A stretch of 64,000 nucleotides of DNA from Pseudomonas sp. efr-133-TYG-5 (GCF_030209175.1 NZ_JARVSM010000001.1:1612001-1676000), one strand, 5' to 3'. Shown: positions 28,459 to 38,707, counted from the stretch's first letter. A program made the numbers and translations. Notes: generated from the sequence alone by a model not told the origin.

Positions 28459-29680
28459 AGATATCCAGCAACAGACGAGCCGGATCTTCCAGCAGGTTCT
28501 TGATGGTCACCAGGAAAGTCACAGCTTCTTTGCCATCGATCAGACGGTGATCGTAGGACAGTGCCAGGTACATCATCGGACGGATCACGACCTGACCGTT
28601 GATGGCCATCGGACGCTGGATGATGTTGTGCATGCCCAGGATCGCTGCCTGCGGCGGGTTGACGATCGGGGTCGACATCATCGAACCGAAGGTACCACCG
28701 TTGGTGATGGTGAAAGTACCACCGGTCATTTCGTCCATCGACAGTTTGCCGTCACGGGCTTTCTTGCCGAAGGTGGCGATGCCGCCTTCGATTTCAGCCA
28801 GGCTCATGTGCTCGGCGTTACGCAGCACCGGAACGACCAGACCGCGGTCGCTGGAAACTGCCACGCCGATGTCGGCATAACCGTGGTAAACGATGTCGTT
28901 GCCGTCGATCGACGCGTTGACCGCCGGGAAGCGTTTCAGCGCTTCGGTGGCTGCCTTGACGAAGAACGACATGAAGCCCAGGCGTACGCCGTTGTGGGAC
29001 TTCTCGAACAGGTCCTTGTACTTCGAACGCAGGGCCATGACTTCGGTCATGTCGACTTCGTTGAAAGTGGTCAGCATGGCCATGTTCGACTGAGCTTCTA
29101 CCAGACGCTTGGCGACGGTCGCGCGAACGCGGGTCATCGGTACGCGCTTCTCGATGCGGTCGCCAGCGGCGAACACAGGAGCGGCAGCGGCCGGAGCAGC
29201 AGCCTTGGCCGGTGCGGCAGCCGGAGCGGCTTTCTTGGCTTCAACTGCAGCTACCACGTCTTCCTTGGTAATACGGCCGTCTTTACCGGTGCCTTTGACG
29301 GACGCCAGGTTGATGCCGTTTTCTTCAGCCAGCTTGCGCGCGGCCGGAGCAGCGATAGCGTCTTCGTCAGCGCCGGCAGCCGGGGCTGCGGCAGGTGCAG
29401 CGGCCGGAGCAGCAGCGGCAGCCGGAGCAGCGGCAGCAGCACCGCCTTCAACGATGGAGCCCAGGACTTCGTCGGACAGCACGGTTTCGCCTTCGCCCTT
29501 GACGATTGCGCCCAGCACGCCGTCGGCCGTTGCCAGCACTTCCAGTACGACTTTGTCGGTTTCGATGTCGACGATCAGTTCGTCACGCTTGACGGCGTCG
29601 CCCGGTTGTTTGTGCCAGGTGGCAACGGTGCCATCGGCAACCGATTCCGGGAAAGTGGGGGCTTTGATCTCGATAGCCAT
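28457..29680 (-). CDS. sucB: Dihydrolipoyl succinyltransferase (E2 of 2-oxoglutarate dehydrogenase) SucB
   Basis: A 407-residue core subunit of the complex. It has an N-terminal lipoyl domain with the lipoylated Lys43 in ETDKVVLEV and an Ala/Pro-rich flexible linker (about 80-105). A peripheral subunit-binding domain follows (about 108-150: [20 protein letters not shown]). The catalytic acyltransferase domain ends in HRLIDG, with His378 and Asp382. A second Ala/Pro linker lies at about 150-170. The gene is complete. It is cotranscribed between sucA (42-base gap) and lpd. Confidence 0.97.
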   Translation of the reverse strand: MAIEIKAPTFPESVADGTVATWHKQPGDAVKRDELIVDIETDKVVLEVLATADGVLGAIVKGEGETVLSDEVLGSIVEGGAAAAAPAAAAAPAAAPAAAPAAGADEDAIAAPAARKLAEENGINLASVKGTGKDGRITKEDVVAAVEAKKAAPAAAPAKAAAPAAAAPVFAAGDRIEKRVPMTRVRATVAKRLVEAQSNMAMLTTFNEVDMTEVMALRSKYKDLFEKSHNGVRLGFMSFFVKAATEALKRFPAVNASIDGNDIVYHGYADIGVAVSSDRGLVVPVLRNAEHMSLAEIEGGIATFGKKARDGKLSMDEMTGGTFTITNGGTFGSMMSTPIVNPPQAAILGMHNIIQRPMAINGQVVIRPMMYLALSYDHRLIDGKEAVTFLVTIKNLLEDPARLLLDI

Positions 29681-29722
29681 TGTCTGTGGTTCCTTAAATT
29701 CGGTTTCAGGTGCGCGAAGGCG

Positions 29723-32554
29723 TTAAACGGTAAACGCGTCTTGCAGCAGTTTTTCCTGCTGCTCGGCGTGCATCGATGCATAACCGCATGCAGGGGCAGC
29801 AGAAGCCTCACGGCCCGCGTACTCGAGTACGAGAGACTTGTTGAGGTGGCTGATGCTGCGACGCAGATGGTGTTGGCTGCAGTACCACGCGCCCTGGTTC
29901 ATCGGCTCTTCCTGGCACCAGACGGCATGCTTGGCGTTGGTGTACGGAGCCAGGACTTCCTTCAGGTCGTCCTCAGGGAATGGGTACAGCTGCTCGATAC
30001 GCACGATGGCGATATCGTCACGGCCTTCGGCACGGCGTTTTTCCAGCAGATCGTAGTAGACCTTGCCGCTGCACAGAACGATGCGCTCGACCTTTTTCGG
30101 GTCCAGGGCATCGATTTCCGGGATAACGGTCTGGAACGAACCTTCGGCCAGATCTTCCAGGGTCGAGACGGCCAGCTTGTGGCGCAGCAGCGACTTCGGC
30201 GTCAGCACGACCAGCGGCTTGCGCAGCGGACGAATCACCTGACGACGCAGCAAGTGGTAGATCTGCGCCGGCGTGGTCGGCATGCACACCTGAATGTTGT
30301 GCTCGGCGCACAGCTGCAGGTAACGCTCAAGACGTGCCGAGGAGTGCTCGGGGCCCTGACCTTCATAACCGTGCGGCAGCAGCATGGTCAGACCGCACAG
30401 GCGGCCCCACTTGTGCTCGCCACTGGTGATGAACTGGTCGATCACCACTTGCGCACCGTTGGCGAAGTCGCCGAACTGGGCTTCCCAGATCACCAGCGCG
30501 TTCGGCGTGGTGGTCGAGTAACCGTATTCGAACGCCAGTACGGCTTCTTCCGAAAGGAACGAGTCGTACAGGTCGAAACGCGGCTGACCGTCATACAGAT
30601 GCTGCAGCGGTACATAGGTGCTGGCATCTTTCTGGTTGTGCAGGACGGCGTGACGGTGCGAGAACGTACCGCGGCCAATGTCCTGACCGGTCATGCGGAT
30701 CGGGTGACCTTCGAACGCCAGGGTCGCGTACGCCATGGTTTCGGCGTAACCCCAGTTGATCGGCAGGCCGCCGGCTTGCATCTTCTGGCGATCTTCGTAG
30801 ATCTTCGCGACCTGACGCTGCACCACGAAGCCTTCCGGAATTTCCAGCAGCTTGGCGGACAGTTCCTGCAGGGTCTTCAGATCGAAACGGGTGTCGTGAC
30901 GCGCGGTCCAGGCGTGGCCCAGGTACGGACGCCAGTCGACGAACAGCTCTTTGTTCGGCTCTTTGACCAGCGATTTCACTACGTGCAGACCGTTGTCCAG
31001 CGCGTTGCGGTATTCGTCGACCTTGGCCTGAACGCGCTCGGCATCCAGGACACCGGCCTGGGTCAGGCTGTCGGCGTACAGCTCACGGGTGGTGCGCTGC
31101 TTGGTGATCTGCTGATACATCAACGGCTGGGTGCCGCTTGGCTCGTCCGCTTCGTTGTGGCCGCGACGACGGTAGCAGACCAGGTCGATCACCACGTCAC
31201 GCTTGAACTGCATGCGGTAGTCGATGGCCAGCTGGGTCACGAACAACACGGCTTCCGGATCATCACCATTTACATGGAGGATCGGCGCCTGGATCATTTT
31301 CGCGACGTCGGTGGCGTACTCGGTGGAACGCGAGTCCAGCGGGTTGCTGATGGTGAAACCGACCTGGTTGTTGATCACGATGTGCACGGTACCGCCGGTC
31401 TTGAAACCGCGGGTCTGCGACATCTGGAAGGTTTCCATGACCACGCCCTGACCGGCGAATGCCGCGTCACCGTGGATGGAGATCGGCAGAACCTTCTCGC
31501 CGGTAGGGTCGTTGCGACGATCCTGGCGGGCACGCACCGAACCTTCGACCACCGGGGAAACGATTTCCAGGTGGGACGGGTTGAACGCCATGGCCAGGTG
31601 AACTTCACCGCCGGTGGTCATCACGTTGGACGAGAAGCCCTGGTGATACTTCACGTCACCGGAACCGAGCTCGACCTTCTTCTTGCCTTCGAACTCGTCG
31701 AACAGCTCGCGCGGGTTCTTGCCGAAGGTGTTGACCAGCACGTTCAGACGGCCACGGTGGGCCATGCCGATGACGACTTCCTTGGTGCCGTAGGAACCGG
31801 AACGCTGGATCAGTTCGTCGAGCATCGGAATCAGGCTCTCGCCGCCTTCCAGACCGAAACGCTTGGTGCCCGGGTATTTGGTGCCCAGGTATTTTTCCAG
31901 GCCTTCACCGGCAGTGACGCGCTCGAGCAGGTGGCTCTTGATGTCGGCGGAGTACGTCGGACGACCACGCACGCTTTCCAGACGCTGCTGGAACCACTGG
32001 CGCTGCTCGGAATCGGTGATGTGCGTGAATTCAGCGCCGATGGTGCGGCAATATGTCTGCTGCAACGCTTCGTGAATTTCGCGTAGGCTCGCTTCCTCTT
32101 TGCCGATGAACAGGTCGCCGGCACGGAAGGTCGTATCAAGATCGGCATTGGTCAAGCCGTAATGATTGATCGACAGGTCTGCAGGTGCAGGACGCTGCCA
32201 CAGCCCCAGCGGGTCAAGCTGGGCTGCCTGGTGGCCACGCATACGGTAGGCCTGGATCAATCGCAGCACTTCAACTTGCTTCTTCTCGTGCTCACTGCTC
32301 ACGCTGCCGGCGGAAACCGGCTGGGCGCGGCGCTGGTTCTTTGCCAGCAGCACGAAATGATCGCGAATTGTGGAGTGCGAAACATCAGTGGCAGAGTTGC
32401 CGTCGGCTGGCAACTTCTGAAAGTAGGTGCGCCACTCTTCTGGCACAGCGTTAGGGTCGTGCAGGTAGAGCTCGTAGAGCTCTTCCACATAGGCAGCGTT
32501 TCCACCTGAAAGGTAGGCGCTGTTCCACATGCGCTGCATCACGCTTTCTTGCAT
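29723..32554 (-). CDS. sucA: 2-oxoglutarate dehydrogenase E1 component SucA
   Basis: A 943-residue thiamine-diphosphate enzyme that decarboxylates 2-oxoglutarate and passes succinyl to SucB. It has the family N-terminus (NSAYLSGGNAAYVEELYELYL), which anchors to the complex. GMAHRGRLNVLVN, the ThDP motif HGDAAFAGQGVV...NNQVGFT and the C-terminal EEPMNQGAWY are present. The length is normal. It follows sdhB after 260 bases that contain a GC-rich hairpin, and a secondary promoter for the suc genes there is likely. Confidence 0.97.
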   Translation of the reverse strand: MQESVMQRMWNSAYLSGGNAAYVEELYELYLHDPNAVPEEWRTYFQKLPADGNSATDVSHSTIRDHFVLLAKNQRRAQPVSAGSVSSEHEKKQVEVLRLIQAYRMRGHQAAQLDPLGLWQRPAPADLSINHYGLTNADLDTTFRAGDLFIGKEEASLREIHEALQQTYCRTIGAEFTHITDSEQRQWFQQRLESVRGRPTYSADIKSHLLERVTAGEGLEKYLGTKYPGTKRFGLEGGESLIPMLDELIQRSGSYGTKEVVIGMAHRGRLNVLVNTFGKNPRELFDEFEGKKKVELGSGDVKYHQGFSSNVMTTGGEVHLAMAFNPSHLEIVSPVVEGSVRARQDRRNDPTGEKVLPISIHGDAAFAGQGVVMETFQMSQTRGFKTGGTVHIVINNQVGFTISNPLDSRSTEYATDVAKMIQAPILHVNGDDPEAVLFVTQLAIDYRMQFKRDVVIDLVCYRRRGHNEADEPSGTQPLMYQQITKQRTTRELYADSLTQAGVLDAERVQAKVDEYRNALDNGLHVVKSLVKEPNKELFVDWRPYLGHAWTARHDTRFDLKTLQELSAKLLEIPEGFVVQRQVAKIYEDRQKMQAGGLPINWGYAETMAYATLAFEGHPIRMTGQDIGRGTFSHRHAVLHNQKDASTYVPLQHLYDGQPRFDLYDSFLSEEAVLAFEYGYSTTTPNALVIWEAQFGDFANGAQVVIDQFITSGEHKWGRLCGLTMLLPHGYEGQGPEHSSARLERYLQLCAEHNIQVCMPTTPAQIYHLLRRQVIRPLRKPLVVLTPKSLLRHKLAVSTLEDLAEGSFQTVIPEIDALDPKKVERIVLCSGKVYYDLLEKRRAEGRDDIAIVRIEQLYPFPEDDLKEVLAPYTNAKHAVWCQEEPMNQGAWYCSQHHLRRSISHLNKSLVLEYAGREASAAPACGYASMHAEQQEKLLQDAFTV

Positions 32555-32814
32555 GCTTGGTCACCCTCGGTTAGGGGAACACCATCGGCGTCGACACCGA
32601 GCAAACTTGCAGAAGTCCGAATGCAGCGACCAAAACAAGCCACTTAGGATCACGCTGATAGTCCGGGTACCAGCCCGGATGCCCCTGCTTGTCTCATTTC
32701 TTCAAAATAAGAGCCGCAGCTTATGGCTGCTGCTCTGGTTATAGCCATGGCGCGGGTTGAAGCCCGCGCCTTGACCTCTGCGGGTACAGCGGTTCTACGG
32801 GTACAGCAGCTGAA
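32555..32814 (-). other. sdhB-sucA intercistronic region
   Basis: A 260-base spacer inside the sdh-suc operon. A palindrome GGCGCGGG-TTGAA-GCCCGCGCC (about 32748-32770) lies soon after sdhB and has no clear U-run. This favours an attenuating or stabilising hairpin over a full terminator. A second hairpin, TCCGGG/CCCGGA, lies at about 32661-32680. No small open frame was seen. Confidence 0.5.
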
Positions 32815-33519
32815 TCACACGCCGCTCGAGAGCAGCATGTTACGGATGTGACCGATGGCCTTAGTCGGGTTCAGGCCTTTCGGACATACGTTGACGCAGT
32901 TCATGATGCCCCGGCAGCGGAAGACGCTGAACGGGTCATCGAGCGAAGCCAGACGCTCGGAAGTCTTGGTGTCGCGGCTGTCTGCCAGGAAGCGGTACGC
33001 TTGCAGCAGTGCGGCCGGGCCCAGGAACTTGTCCGGGTTCCACCAGAAGGACGGGCAAGAGGTCGAGCAGCAGGCGCACAGGATGCACTCGTACAGACCG
33101 TCGAGCTTTTCACGCTCTTCAGGGGACTGCAGACGCTCGATGGCCGGAGCCGGCGTGTCGTTCTGCAGGAATGGCTTAACCTTCTCGTATTGCTTGTAGA
33201 AGATGCTCATATCGACAACCAGGTCACGGATAACCGGCAAACCTGGCAGCGGACGAACGATCAACTTGTTGCCTTTGACGACAGCGGACAGCGGCGTGAT
33301 GCACGCCAGGCCGTTCTTGCCGTTGATGTTCATGCCGTCGGAGCCACAGACGCCTTCACGGCAAGAGCGACGATAGGAGAAACCCTCGTCCTGCTCTTTG
33401 ATCAGAGCCAGCACGTCCAGCACCATCAGGTCCTTACCACCGGTATCGACCTGGAATTCCTGCATGAACGGCGCAGCGTCCTGATCAGGGTTGTAACGAT
33501 AAACACTGACTTGCAACAT
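32815..33519 (-). CDS. sdhB: Succinate dehydrogenase iron-sulfur subunit SdhB
   Basis: A 234-residue subunit that carries electrons from the flavin to quinone. The [2Fe-2S] ligands are Cys53, Cys58, Asp61 and Cys73 (SCREGVCGSDG...LAC). The [4Fe-4S]/[3Fe-4S] cysteines lie in CILCACCSTSCPSFW and later in CRGIMNCVNVCPKGLNP. I chose MLQVSVYRYNP (ATG 33519) because it matches the conserved start. The ATG three codons upstream is an alternative. The gap to sdhA is 11 bases. Confidence 0.96.
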   Translation of the reverse strand: MLQVSVYRYNPDQDAAPFMQEFQVDTGGKDLMVLDVLALIKEQDEGFSYRRSCREGVCGSDGMNINGKNGLACITPLSAVVKGNKLIVRPLPGLPVIRDLVVDMSIFYKQYEKVKPFLQNDTPAPAIERLQSPEEREKLDGLYECILCACCSTSCPSFWWNPDKFLGPAALLQAYRFLADSRDTKTSERLASLDDPFSVFRCRGIMNCVNVCPKGLNPTKAIGHIRNMLLSSGV

Positions 33520-33530
33520 GGCGATCACCC

Positions 33531-35303
33531 TTAATAAGTCCGGACTTTTGGTTCGAAAGTCGGAACAGTCTTCGGCGAGAAGTTAACGGCACGCTTGGCG
33601 ACGCGTTTCTCACCCGGGAAATACAGGGTGTGGCACAGCCAGTTTTCGTCGTCACGGTCTTCGTAGTCTTCACGGGCGTGAGCACCGCGGGACTCTTTGC
33701 GTACTTCGGCCGCGATGGCGGTAGCTTCAGCCACTTCCAGCAGGTTCTGCAGTTCCAGCGCTTCGATACGTGCAGTGTTGAACGCCTGCGACTTATCGTT
33801 GATCTTCACGTTGGCGATGCGCTTGCGCAGGTCAGCCAGCTGGGCGATACCCTTCTGCATGTATTCGCCGGTACGGAACACACCGAAGTAGTTCTGCATG
33901 CAGCTCTGCAGCTCGCGACGCAGGGTTGCCACGTCTTCGCCATCAGTACGGCTGTTCAGTGCGTTCAGGCGCGCCAGGGCAGCTTCGATGTCGGCTTCGG
34001 TAGCGTCGTCGTATTCGATGCCGTCGGTCAGCGCCTTCTCCAGGTGCAGGCCGGCAGCACGGCCGAAGACCACCAGGTCGAGCAGCGAGTTGCCGCCCAG
34101 ACGGTTGGCACCGTGAACCGATACGCAAGCCACTTCGCCCACGGCGAACAGACCAGGAATGATTTCGTCCTGACCTTCGGCGTTCTGGGTGATCGCCTGG
34201 CCATGAATGTTGGTGGCAACGCCGCCCATCATATAGTGGCAGGTTGGAACAACCGGAACCGGAGCAACCACCGGGTCAACGTGCGCGAACGTCTTCGACA
34301 GCTCGCAGATGCCTGGCAGGCGGCTGTGCAGCACTTCCTCGCCGAGGTGATCGAGCTTGAGCATCACGTGGTCGCCGTTCGGACCGCAACCGTTGCCGGC
34401 GATGATTTCCTTGACCATCGAACGCGCAACCACGTCACGACCGGCCAGGTCCTTGGCGTTCGGAGCATAACGCTCCATGAAACGCTCGCCGTGCTTGTTG
34501 ATCAGGTAACCACCTTCACCACGGCAACCTTCGGTCACCAGTACACCGGCGCCGGCGATGCCGGTCGGGTGGAACTGCCACATTTCGATGTCTTGTACCG
34601 GCACGCCAGCACGCAGAGCCATGCCGACGCCGTCACCGGTGTTGATCAGGGCGTTGGTGGTGGATGCGTAGATACGACCTGCACCGCCGGTCGCCAGTAC
34701 GGTGGCTTTGGCGCGGATGTAGGTGGTTTCGCCGGTTTCGATGCAGATCGCGATCACACCGACGAATTCGCCTTCCTGGTTTTTCACCAGGTCGACTGCG
34801 TAGTACTCGTTGAGGAACGTGGTACCGGCTTTCAGGTTGCCCTGATAAAGGGTGTGCAGCAGGGCGTGACCGGTACGGTCGGACGCTGCGCAGGTACGGG
34901 CAGCCTGGCCGCCTTTACCGTAGTCCTTGGACTGACCACCGAACGGACGCTGGTAGATACGACCTTGCTCGGTACGCGAGAACGGCAGACCCATGTGGTC
35001 CAGCTCGAACACCGCGGCCGGGCCTTCCTGACACATGTATTCGATAGCGTCCTGGTCACCGATGTAGTCGGAGCCCTTGACGGTGTCGTACATGTGCCAG
35101 CGCCAGTCATCGTTCGGATCGGCAGACGCGATCGCGCAGGTGATGCCGCCCTGGGCCGACACAGTGTGCGAACGGGTCGGGAAAACCTTGGTGATCACGG
35201 CCGTCTTGTGACCGCCCTGTGCCAGTTGCAGCGCTGCGCGCATGCCGGCACCGCCACCACCAATAATGATGGCGTCGAAAGAAATCGTTGGAATGTTAGC
35301 CAT
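33531..35303 (-). CDS. sdhA: Succinate dehydrogenase flavoprotein subunit SdhA
   Basis: A 590-residue catalytic subunit that oxidises succinate to fumarate. The FAD-binding N-terminus [18 protein letters not shown] is present, with His46 as the covalent FAD site in [12 protein letters not shown]. The substrate-site His/Arg segments [27 protein letters not shown] and [22 protein letters not shown] are also present. The length is normal. The stop of sdhD lies three bases upstream of the sdhA start, and the subunits are made from one transcript (sdhCDAB). Confidence 0.98.
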   Translation of the reverse strand: MANIPTISFDAIIIGGGGAGMRAALQLAQGGHKTAVITKVFPTRSHTVSAQGGITCAIASADPNDDWRWHMYDTVKGSDYIGDQDAIEYMCQEGPAAVFELDHMGLPFSRTEQGRIYQRPFGGQSKDYGKGGQAARTCAASDRTGHALLHTLYQGNLKAGTTFLNEYYAVDLVKNQEGEFVGVIAICIETGETTYIRAKATVLATGGAGRIYASTTNALINTGDGVGMALRAGVPVQDIEMWQFHPTGIAGAGVLVTEGCRGEGGYLINKHGERFMERYAPNAKDLAGRDVVARSMVKEIIAGNGCGPNGDHVMLKLDHLGEEVLHSRLPGICELSKTFAHVDPVVAPVPVVPTCHYMMGGVATNIHGQAITQNAEGQDEIIPGLFAVGEVACVSVHGANRLGGNSLLDLVVFGRAAGLHLEKALTDGIEYDDATEADIEAALARLNALNSRTDGEDVATLRRELQSCMQNYFGVFRTGEYMQKGIAQLADLRKRIANVKINDKSQAFNTARIEALELQNLLEVAEATAIAAEVRKESRGAHAREDYEDRDDENWLCHTLYFPGEKRVAKRAVNFSPKTVPTFEPKVRTY

Positions 35304-35306
35304 GAA

Positions 35307-35675
35307 TCAGATACCCCAGAGAATCTGCACACCCCAGACGAAGTAAGCGAACATCGCGATGCCGCAAACTGCCTGGAAAAGGAAACGTACTGCGGTCGCG
35401 GACTTGCCCAGCGCCATCGGCGTCAGGTAGTCGGTCGCGATGGTCCACATGCCGACCCAGGCGTGAGCGCCGAGGGCAACGAGGGCCAGCAGACTGAAGA
35501 TACGCATCCCGTTGTGGGCGAACAGGCCGTGCCACTGGTCGTAGCCAATGCCCGGGTTCGCTGCGAGGTATCCGATCAGGAAAATGAAATAAGCCGCGAG
35601 AACAACCGCAGACACACGTTGCGCCATCCAGTCATAGAGGCCCGAACGCGAAAAGTTCGTAACGCTGGTTACCAT
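35307..35675 (-). CDS. sdhD: Succinate dehydrogenase membrane anchor subunit SdhD
   Basis: A 122-residue subunit with three membrane helices. The conserved start is MVTSVTNFSRSGLYDW, followed by RVSAVVLAAYFIFLIGYL. The haem-side His and quinone-side residues are in LGAHAWVGMWTIATDYL. With SdhC it anchors SdhAB and binds haem b and ubiquinone. The start overlaps the sdhC stop by seven bases. I chose the ATG at 35675, because an ATG two codons earlier is less conserved. Confidence 0.95.
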   Translation of the reverse strand: MVTSVTNFSRSGLYDWMAQRVSAVVLAAYFIFLIGYLAANPGIGYDQWHGLFAHNGMRIFSLLALVALGAHAWVGMWTIATDYLTPMALGKSATAVRFLFQAVCGIAMFAYFVWGVQILWGI

Positions 35676-36043
35676 ATCCAAACTCCTGCCAGAACAATCA
35701 ACACCACGGAAACGGCGATGATAATTTTCGAGCCCAGGCGGCCGCCTTCCAGCGTCTCACCGATGCCCATATCCATGATCAAGTGGCGCACACCGGCTAC
35801 CAGGTGATACAGCAGAGCGGACAGGAGGCCCCATGCTACGAACTTGGCCAGCGGGCTGGTCAAGCATGCCTTCACCTCGGCGAAACCTTCCTCGGAACCC
35901 AGAGACTTGCCCAATGCATAAAGCATGAAGCCCAAGCCCAGGAAGAGGATGATGCCGGAAACACGGTGAAGAAACGACGTAACGCCGGTGATGGGGAGTT
36001 TGATGGTCCTTAGGTCTAGGTTTACAGGTCGTTGGCTTTTCAC
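35669..36043 (-). CDS. sdhC: Succinate dehydrogenase cytochrome b556 subunit SdhC
   Basis: A 124-residue membrane subunit, the first gene of the sdhCDAB-sucAB-lpd-sucCD operon. It has the family N-terminus KSQRPVNLDLRTIKLPITGVTSFLHRVSG, three membrane helices and the haem-ligand His in LLYHLVAGVRHLIMD. The start is taken as GTG (36043), because it gives the conserved N-terminus. An ATG 11 codons upstream would add MLGALQCEKKA, which is not family-like. The promoter is at 36178-36206. Confidence 0.94.
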   Translation of the reverse strand: MKSQRPVNLDLRTIKLPITGVTSFLHRVSGIILFLGLGFMLYALGKSLGSEEGFAEVKACLTSPLAKFVAWGLLSALLYHLVAGVRHLIMDMGIGETLEGGRLGSKIIIAVSVVLIVLAGVWIW

Positions 36044-36177
36044 GGCTTTTTTTTCACACTGAAGAGCCCCTAACAATCAGGGCAAAGTTGTTGGGGAGTG
36101 CACTGGTCAGGTAACCACCACCCAGGGATGCGACCCCCAATAAAGCAGGCCCAAAAGCCCTTGGCGGTCGGTGGCCG

Positions 36178-36206
36178 AGTATAGACAGTTAGGCTACTAA
36201 TGACAA
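36178..36206 (-). promoter_or_regulatory. Sigma-70-type promoter of the sdh-suc operon
   Basis: On the minus strand, TTGTCA and TATACT are separated by exactly 17 bases, a near-consensus promoter about 135 bases upstream of sdhC. It faces away from the gltA promoter at 36321-36348. The assignment is by consensus only. Confidence 0.78.
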
Positions 36207-36320
36207 CGCAATCACCTACCCCCAATAGCTGATTGCACAAGTTGAATAAAAGGCGTAAATGGCAGGCAATTTCGAGGAAAAAGTGCGCTTAAAGCCTTCT
36301 GGAGCAAGACTTTAGGCAAA

Positions 36321-36348
36321 TTGACATTCGAATTTATCTCACTATAGT
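36321..36348 (+). promoter_or_regulatory. Sigma-70-type promoter of gltA
   Basis: A perfect TTGACA at 36321-36326 and TATAGT at 36343-36348, with a 16-base spacer, lie about 57 bases upstream of the gltA start. The ribosome binding site is ATAGGAGGCCAC. The sdhC and gltA promoters are back to back, with about 115 bases between their -35 boxes. Confidence 0.85.
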
Positions 36349-36405
36349 GGTGCGGGCCCTGCGTGGGGGGTCTGTCTGATGGTTCAAGCATAAATAGGAG
36401 GCCAC

Positions 36406-37695
36406 ATGGCTGACAAAAAAGCGCAGTTGATCATCGAGGGCGCAGCCCCCGTCGAGCTGCCCATTTTAACCGGCACCGTTGGTCCCGATGTCATTGATGT
36501 TCGGGGCCTGACGGCCACGGGCCGCTTCACTTTCGACCCTGGTTTCATGTCGACCGCCTCGTGCGAGTCGAAGATCACCTATATCGACGGCGACAACGGC
36601 ATTCTGTTGCACCGCGGCTACCCGATCGAACAGCTGGCTGAAAAGTCGGACTACCTGGAAACCTGCTACCTGCTGCTCAACGGCGAACTGCCGACCGCAG
36701 AACAGAAGGCCCAGTTCGTCAGCACCGTGAAAAACCACACCATGGTTCACGAGCAGCTGAAAACCTTCTTCAACGGCTTCCGTCGCGACGCCCACCCGAT
36801 GGCCGTCATGTGCGGCGTAGTCGGCGCCCTCTCGGCCTTCTACCACGACTCCCTGGACATCAATAACCCGCAGCATCGCGAAATCTCCGCGATCCGCCTG
36901 GTGGCCAAGATGCCAACCCTGGCAGCGATGGTTTACAAGTACTCCATGGGCCAACCCATGATGTACCCGCGCAACGACCTGACGTACGCGGAAAACTTCC
37001 TGCACATGATGTTCAACACCCCGTGCGAGATCAAACCGATCAGCCCGGTGCTCGCCAAGGCCATGGACCGCATCTTCATCCTCCACGCCGACCACGAGCA
37101 GAACGCATCGACTTCCACCGTGCGCCTGGCGGGCTCCTCGGGTGCCAACCCGTTTGCCTGTATCGCCGCCGGTATCGCCGCATTGTGGGGCCCTGCCCAC
37201 GGCGGTGCGAACGAAGCCGTGCTGACCATGCTCGACGAGATTGGCGATGTGTCGAACATCGACAAGTTCATCGCCAAGGCCAAGGACAAGAACGATCCGT
37301 TCAAGCTGATGGGCTTCGGTCACCGCGTCTACAAGAACCGCGACCCGCGCGCGACTGTAATGAAGCAGACCTGCGACGAAGTACTGAAGGAACTGGGCAT
37401 CAACAACGATCCGCAACTCGAACTGGCCATGCGCCTGGAAGAGATCGCCCTGACCGATCCGTACTTCATCGAACGCTCGCTGTACCCGAACGTCGACTTC
37501 TACTCGGGGATCATCCTCAAGGCGATCGGCATTCCGACCAGCATGTTCACCGTGATCTTCGCCCTGGCACGTACTGTCGGCTGGATCTCGCACTGGAAGG
37601 AAATGCTCTCCAGCCCGTACAAGATCGGCCGTCCGCGCCAGCTGTACACCGGCTACGAGTCGCGTGACATCACCAAGCTGGAAGACCGCAAATAA
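36406..37695 (+). CDS. gltA: Citrate synthase GltA (type II)
   Basis: A 429-residue enzyme that condenses acetyl-CoA and oxaloacetate, the entry to the TCA cycle. Conserved catalytic regions are present: [20 protein letters not shown], with an active-site His, and [15 protein letters not shown] with a second His. The acid residue is in the [11 protein letters not shown] block. The length and the long N-terminal beta domain fit the hexameric, NADH-sensitive type of Gram-negative bacteria. It is divergent from sdhC and followed by a terminator. Confidence 0.98.
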   Translation: MADKKAQLIIEGAAPVELPILTGTVGPDVIDVRGLTATGRFTFDPGFMSTASCESKITYIDGDNGILLHRGYPIEQLAEKSDYLETCYLLLNGELPTAEQKAQFVSTVKNHTMVHEQLKTFFNGFRRDAHPMAVMCGVVGALSAFYHDSLDINNPQHREISAIRLVAKMPTLAAMVYKYSMGQPMMYPRNDLTYAENFLHMMFNTPCEIKPISPVLAKAMDRIFILHADHEQNASTSTVRLAGSSGANPFACIAAGIAALWGPAHGGANEAVLTMLDEIGDVSNIDKFIAKAKDKNDPFKLMGFGHRVYKNRDPRATVMKQTCDEVLKELGINNDPQLELAMRLEEIALTDPYFIERSLYPNVDFYSGIILKAIGIPTSMFTVIFALARTVGWISHWKEMLSSPYKIGRPRQLYTGYESRDITKLEDRK

Positions 37696-37729
37696 GAGCT
37701 GTCTTGCGATAGCGTCTTAACGCTGCACC

Positions 37730-37767
37730 GGGAACGGCCTCCATGAGAATGGGGGCCGTTTTTCGTT
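37730..37767 (+). terminator. Terminator of gltA
   Basis: The stem AACGGCCTCC/GGGGGCCGTT, followed by TTTCGTTTT, lies about 40 bases past the gltA stop. Confidence 0.85.
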
Positions 37768-37771
37768 TTGG

Positions 37772-37807
37772 GTTGTTGCGGTTGTTGCGGTTGTTGCGGT
37801 TGTTGCG
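37772..37807. repeat. Short tandem repeat, four copies of GTTGTTGCG
   Basis: Four perfect head-to-tail copies of the 9-mer GTTGTTGCG are followed by a partial copy (GTTTTT). It lies directly after the gltA terminator and before the inverted repeats. Copy number probably varies between strains. Confidence 0.95.
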
Positions 37808-37827
37808 GTTTTTACGATCTTTCGGAT

Positions 37828-38125
37828 TGAGTGTATATCCGTTGCTTCGGGTGCGGCCGCTGACGGTTTCGCTCTTACAGCGAGTCACTTTTGACAAACG
37901 CCGGAATGCCGGCCCAGCGAAAAAGTAACCAAAAAGGCTTCCCCCGGCGTACGGCACTTCGCTGAGGCTCAGTGTCCCTCGCTACGGTGCCCACCAGGGG
38001 GCATCGCCTCCGGTTTGCTTCGCTGCACCTCCTCTCGATGTATGCGGCTTCGCCGCACGGCGCTGCGCGCCTACCCCCTGATGGACACCTCCACTCGGCC
38101 TGCCGAAGGGGATGAAGATCAAAAG
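37828..38125 (+). repeat. Long interspersed repeat, left copy
   Basis: A repeat of about 290 bases that starts near GTGTATATCCGTTGCT and contains GAGTCACTTTTGACAAACGCC, AAAAGTAACCAAAA and a 32-base core (38006-38037) that is identical, in inverse orientation, to 38475-38506. Its partner lies at about 38385-38668. Small open frames inside it have no protein-like features. I regard it as a non-coding Pseudomonas repeat unit. Confidence 0.82.
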
Positions 38126-38217
38126 CAACATCAAGAGCCAGAGCGAGATCAAAAGATCACAGCCTTCGGCAGTTCCTACAGGGGATTGGTTTTTTTCAGT
38201 TAAAGACTGGTCGGCTG

Positions 38218-38256
38218 TCAGGCCGCCTTCGCGGGCAAGCCCGCTCCCACAGTGGG
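38218..38256. repeat. Single REP element
   Basis: GCCTTCGCGGGCAAGCCCGCTCCCACAG is a REP of the CGCGNGCAAGC type. It lies in the spacer between the two long inverted repeats. No inverted partner was seen close by. Confidence 0.8.
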
Positions 38257-38384
38257 CTTGGGGGTGTTCAGTTTGACATTGGTCGGCTCGTAGGCCGCCA
38301 TCGCCAGCAGATACAGTTCAAATTGCATGCTACCCCCGCGACAAAGCCGCCCCACTCAACACGATGAGCGTTAGCTCGAGTAAA

Positions 38385-38668
38385 GCTTTTGATCTCAAGG
38401 CCCGCCGGAAGGCTGAGTGGAGGGATTTATCTGGGGGTGGGAGCGTAGCGACCGTTTGGCGAAGCCAAACACAGCGAGAGGAGGTGCAGCGAAGCAAACC
38501 GGAGGCGCTGCCCCCCGGATGAATCCCGGAGCGAAGGAACCCGAGCCTAAGCGAGGGCCGAACGTCAGGGCATAGACCTTTTGGTTACTTTTGGGGCGTT
38601 TGCCAAAAGTGACCCGCCGTAAGGGCGGAACCCTGAGTGGCCGTTACCGCAGCAATGGATATACACAC
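38385..38668 (-). repeat. Long interspersed repeat, right (inverted) copy
   Basis: The inverse-oriented copy of the repeat at 37828-38125. It ends GCAATGGATATACAC, the reverse complement of the left copy's GTGTATATCCGTTGC apart from one base. It shares the blocks CAAAAGTGACCCGC...TTGGTTACTTTTGG and the 32-base core at 38475-38506. Together the two copies and their spacer form an 840-bp region bounded by inverted ends. Confidence 0.82.
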
Positions 38669-38707
38669 AAACCAAAATCTCCCCCAAGACAGTCCGATAA
38701 CCGCCCA

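Noticed and set aside
28547..32086. Open frame of 1179 codons on the plus strand
   Set aside because: It is the antisense of sucB and sucA, which have full family motifs and correct lengths; the plus-strand product has no domain and spans two genes.
37743..38207. Small open frames in the gltA-actP spacer, including one coding for an Asn/Arg repeat on the minus strand
   Set aside because: They come from the 9-mer tandem repeat and the long non-coding repeat; no ribosome binding site or protein-like composition.
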